A stretch of 7,826 nucleotides of DNA. It comes from a bacterium. GTDB lineage: Bacteria; Actinomycetota; Humimicrobiia; Humimicrobiales; Humimicrobiaceae. The stretch covers positions 1 through 7,826 of the forward strand of contig JAUWQC010000042.1 of NCBI GenBank assembly GCA_030611285.1. Reading direction: 5' to 3'. Of this stretch, positions 6,720 to 7,826 are shown one piece after another; positions within the stretch are counted from its first letter, which is position 1; each line of letters begins with the position of its first letter. The notes beneath the pieces were generated by a model, which was not told the origin of the DNA, ran no database searches, and saw nothing but the letters and a program-made list of their open reading frames with translations. A program made the position numbers and the translations under genes.

Positions 6720-6843
6720 TGGGTATCAACCACCAGCTATTCTTCTTTTAAGTGGATAAATAGCATGACCACCCCCAATTTGCGCTATTAGGTTTCGGGC
6801 TAACCTGCCTCACGGTAGTTTTGCTCTTGCCCCACTGTCTCTA
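6720..6843. other. Unidentified GC-richer block with alternative hairpins
   Basis: This gene-free stretch is clearly less AT-rich than its flanks. In + strand terms AATAGC (6759-6764) can pair either with GCTATT at 6736-6741 or with GCTATT at 6784-6789, so two hairpins exclude each other. AGGTT/AACCT (6790-6806) and CTGCC/GGTAG (6805-6818, then TTTT) add further possible stems that also overlap. Every frame on both strands is interrupted by stops. It could be a structured RNA on either strand or the decayed end of a mobile element. I do not recognise a family. The preceding 6526-6719 holds only AT-rich sequence and short repeats. Confidence 0.35.
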
Positions 6844-7377
6844 CTATTCCTCTTTGAAATTTACTACACTTCTATGATTGGCAATATGAATTTGAGTTAA
6901 AATATGTCTTATTTTCCTTATATTGTTCTGATAATTATCGTACATTTGTTTAAAAGGATGCTTTGGTTCATGTACTATATCTCTTTCCTCTTTATGGATT
7001 ATACGCTTATAAGCCGAGTTAATAACTCTTTGAGATATAGCTTCAATATCTGTAAGAAGATTTTTCCTAATTTCCAATGCTTCTGCAATACTTATTTTTT
7101 CTCCATCACAGTCAATCTGATATTTAAAATTTGCTACCTGTATCGCCTGATTAAGCTTTACTCTTTTAATCTGTAACCTCTTTAGCTTTTCTTCCAGTTC
7201 TTTTTGATTAAAATCCGAGGCTGGCTCCTTTTCCTCTTCATCTCTATTATTAAAAAATCTATCACTTTTGTTTTGATCACCTTCAATTAACTTTTCTAAA
7301 AGTTTTATATGACGATCATATTCATTTCTTAACTCAGTAGCTTCAAACAAATATAAGTTTCCTTTATCATCAAGCAT
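6844..7377 (-). CDS. Coiled-coil protein resembling the DIP1984 family
   Basis: A 177-residue, highly charged, helical protein without signal peptide or membrane segment. An N-terminal helix (about 12-33) is followed by a low-complexity acidic linker (34-60, including DEEEKE) and a long coiled coil (about 58-84). Next comes IDCDGEKISIAEALEIRKNL (88-107), then further helices ending in IHIANHRSVVNF (163-174). The order of 'N-x-A/T-x-x-x-x-x-x-x-G-x-x-(I/L)-x-EAL-x-x-R-x-x-L' followed by a final helix pair with 'IQ/IH-x-x-N' is what I recall of DIP1984-type proteins, whose role is not established. An extra N-terminal segment and linker distinguish it. ATG at 7377 has only a weak SD (GATGGTGA). 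Tandem TAG stops end the gene. An AT-rich promoter candidate lies upstream. Confidence 0.7.
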   Translation of the reverse strand: MLDDKGNLYLFEATELRNEYDRHIKLLEKLIEGDQNKSDRFFNNRDEEEKEPASDFNQKELEEKLKRLQIKRVKLNQAIQVANFKYQIDCDGEKISIAEALEIRKNLLTDIEAISQRVINSAYKRIIHKEERDIVHEPKHPFKQMYDNYQNNIRKIRHILTQIHIANHRSVVNFKEE

Positions 7378-7636
7378 TATTCACCATCTCTTAATCTAAT
7401 GTTTATTAATTCTTTATAAATATATAATTATTACAATTATATTACAAGTATTAATTATAAATATTTATTTATTGTTTAAATAAAAAAATTTTGCTAAATG
7501 AATTCAAGAACTAATAAAAATGTAAAAAAGAAATTTTATTTGTTGTAAATTAAATTAAAATTCATCGGCTCCCCGGACTGGTCAATGTTGATAACATTTA
7601 AAAAGGGGTTTTTCGAATATACAAAAGTTATAATTT
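7378..7636. other. Very AT-rich intergenic spacer
   Basis: No gene is supported here. Bases 7400-7560 are almost entirely A/T with many small palindromes. At 7584-7598 AATGTT-GAT-AACATT forms a 6-bp hairpin, and at 7605 onward GGGG follows an A-run and precedes five T, but neither is a convincing terminator for the SEC-C gene that ends at 7637. Confidence 0.5.
7419..7447 (-). promoter_or_regulatory. Candidate sigma-70 promoter for the DIP1984-like gene
   Basis: On the - strand TTGTAA (plus 7442-7447) and TATATT (plus 7419-7424) are separated by 17 nt, which would give a leader of roughly 35 nt before the ATG at 7377. The surrounding sequence is almost pure A/T, so chance matches are likely. 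Confidence 0.35.
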
Positions 7637-7826
7637 CTATCTGCCACAGCACTTCTTATATTTCTTCCCGCTGCCGCAGGGACAGGGATCATTTCTTCCC
7701 ACCTTTTTGAAAATCACATCATCCAGCTTATCAATTGGGATACCGGTTACAAGAGGAATGTTTTTTCCCAGAATTTCATTCATTTCTTTTGCCGTATAAC
7801 CGCGATTGTTCCAGGTTCTTGTATTG
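7637..7826 (-). CDS. SEC-C motif protein, C-terminal end only
   Basis: The last 62 codons of a gene entering from the right edge. The frame ends with [20 protein letters not shown]: cysteines in the order CxC(x8)CC are the zinc-binding SEC-C motif, first known at the SecA C-terminus and found at the end of many unrelated proteins. The upstream residues [20 protein letters not shown] do not resemble the SecA tail. They recall stand-alone SEC-C proteins that have an 'NN-x-x-W-x-x-x-G-(Y/H)-T-x-x-E' segment before the motif, so SecA is unlikely. The gene runs in the same direction as the DIP1984-like gene but about 260 bp away. The function is not deducible from this fragment. Confidence 0.85.
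   Translation of the reverse strand, partial: NTRTWNNRGYTAKEMNEILGKNIPLVTGIPIDKLDDVIFKKVGRNDPCPCGSGKKYKKCCGR

Noticed and set aside
6801..6838. ACCTGCCT and CCCCACTGT on the + strand recall parts of a cobalamin riboswitch.
   Set aside because: The order is inverted relative to real cobalamin riboswitches, and the AGTCAGGA part and other conserved elements are absent.
6720..6843. Partial likeness of the - strand to a cyclic-di-GMP-I (GEMM) riboswitch: GAGCAAAAC, a hairpin with a GTGA loop, and GGCAGGTTAGCCCG.
   Set aside because: The diagnostic GGGACGCAAAGCC segment and the correct order of the second stem are missing, and the element lies downstream of a gene rather than in a leader.
6904..7176. 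A 90-codon + strand ORF opposite the DIP1984-like gene.
   Set aside because: Its product is a low-complexity F/Y/I-rich string typical of the reverse strand of a charged coiled-coil gene, with no SD.

Overview
The window is bacterial, AT-rich DNA with two parts. Bases 1-5052 carry a compact set of four co-directional housekeeping-type genes on the + strand. Bases 5053-7826 are looser and look accessory: a gene remnant, a lipoprotein gene, long non-coding stretches, and two genes on the - strand. The organism cannot be named from this sequence. The lipoprotein signal peptide suggests a diderm or other lipoprotein-making bacterium. The long DHH-CBS-tRNA nucleotidyltransferase architecture is known mainly from Aquificota, deltaproteobacterial lineages and several uncultured phyla, rather than from typical Firmicutes or Gammaproteobacteria.

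Left part: the 3' portion of pabB (aminodeoxychorismate synthase component I) is cut by the window edge. It is followed 23 bp later by a class IV PLP enzyme, probably PabC (aminodeoxychorismate lyase). Together they would turn chorismate plus ammonia or glutamine nitrogen into p-aminobenzoate for folate synthesis. After a 111 bp gap comes a small FMN nitroreductase-family gene starting at GTG behind a very strong ribosome binding site. A gap of 25 bp then leads to a large fusion protein: DHH/DHHA1 phosphoesterase, two CBS domains, and a class II tRNA nucleotidyltransferase that adds or repairs the 3' CCA end of tRNA.

Right part: directly at the stop codon of the fusion gene begins a 48-codon stretch that reads as the C-terminal end of a MNT-type nucleotidyltransferase (the antitoxin-like partner of HEPN proteins). 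Its N-terminal active-site half is missing. Next is a predicted lipoprotein with a five-bladed beta-propeller pattern. Its strong ribosome binding site is not correctly spaced for any ATG, GTG or TTG, so it may start at AUA or AUU. A good intrinsic terminator closes it.

The 410 bp after the lipoprotein gene hold that terminator, a GC-rich hairpin, short direct repeats, and an unidentified GC-richer block with competing hairpins. On the - strand lie a coiled-coil protein resembling the DIP1984 family and the 3' end of a gene with a C-terminal SEC-C zinc motif, separated by a very AT-rich spacer. I see no tRNA, rRNA, CRISPR array or intact transposase. The most unusual points are the MNT remnant abutting the tRNA nucleotidyltransferase gene, the apparent non-canonical start of the lipoprotein gene, and the unexplained structured block at about 6720-6843.
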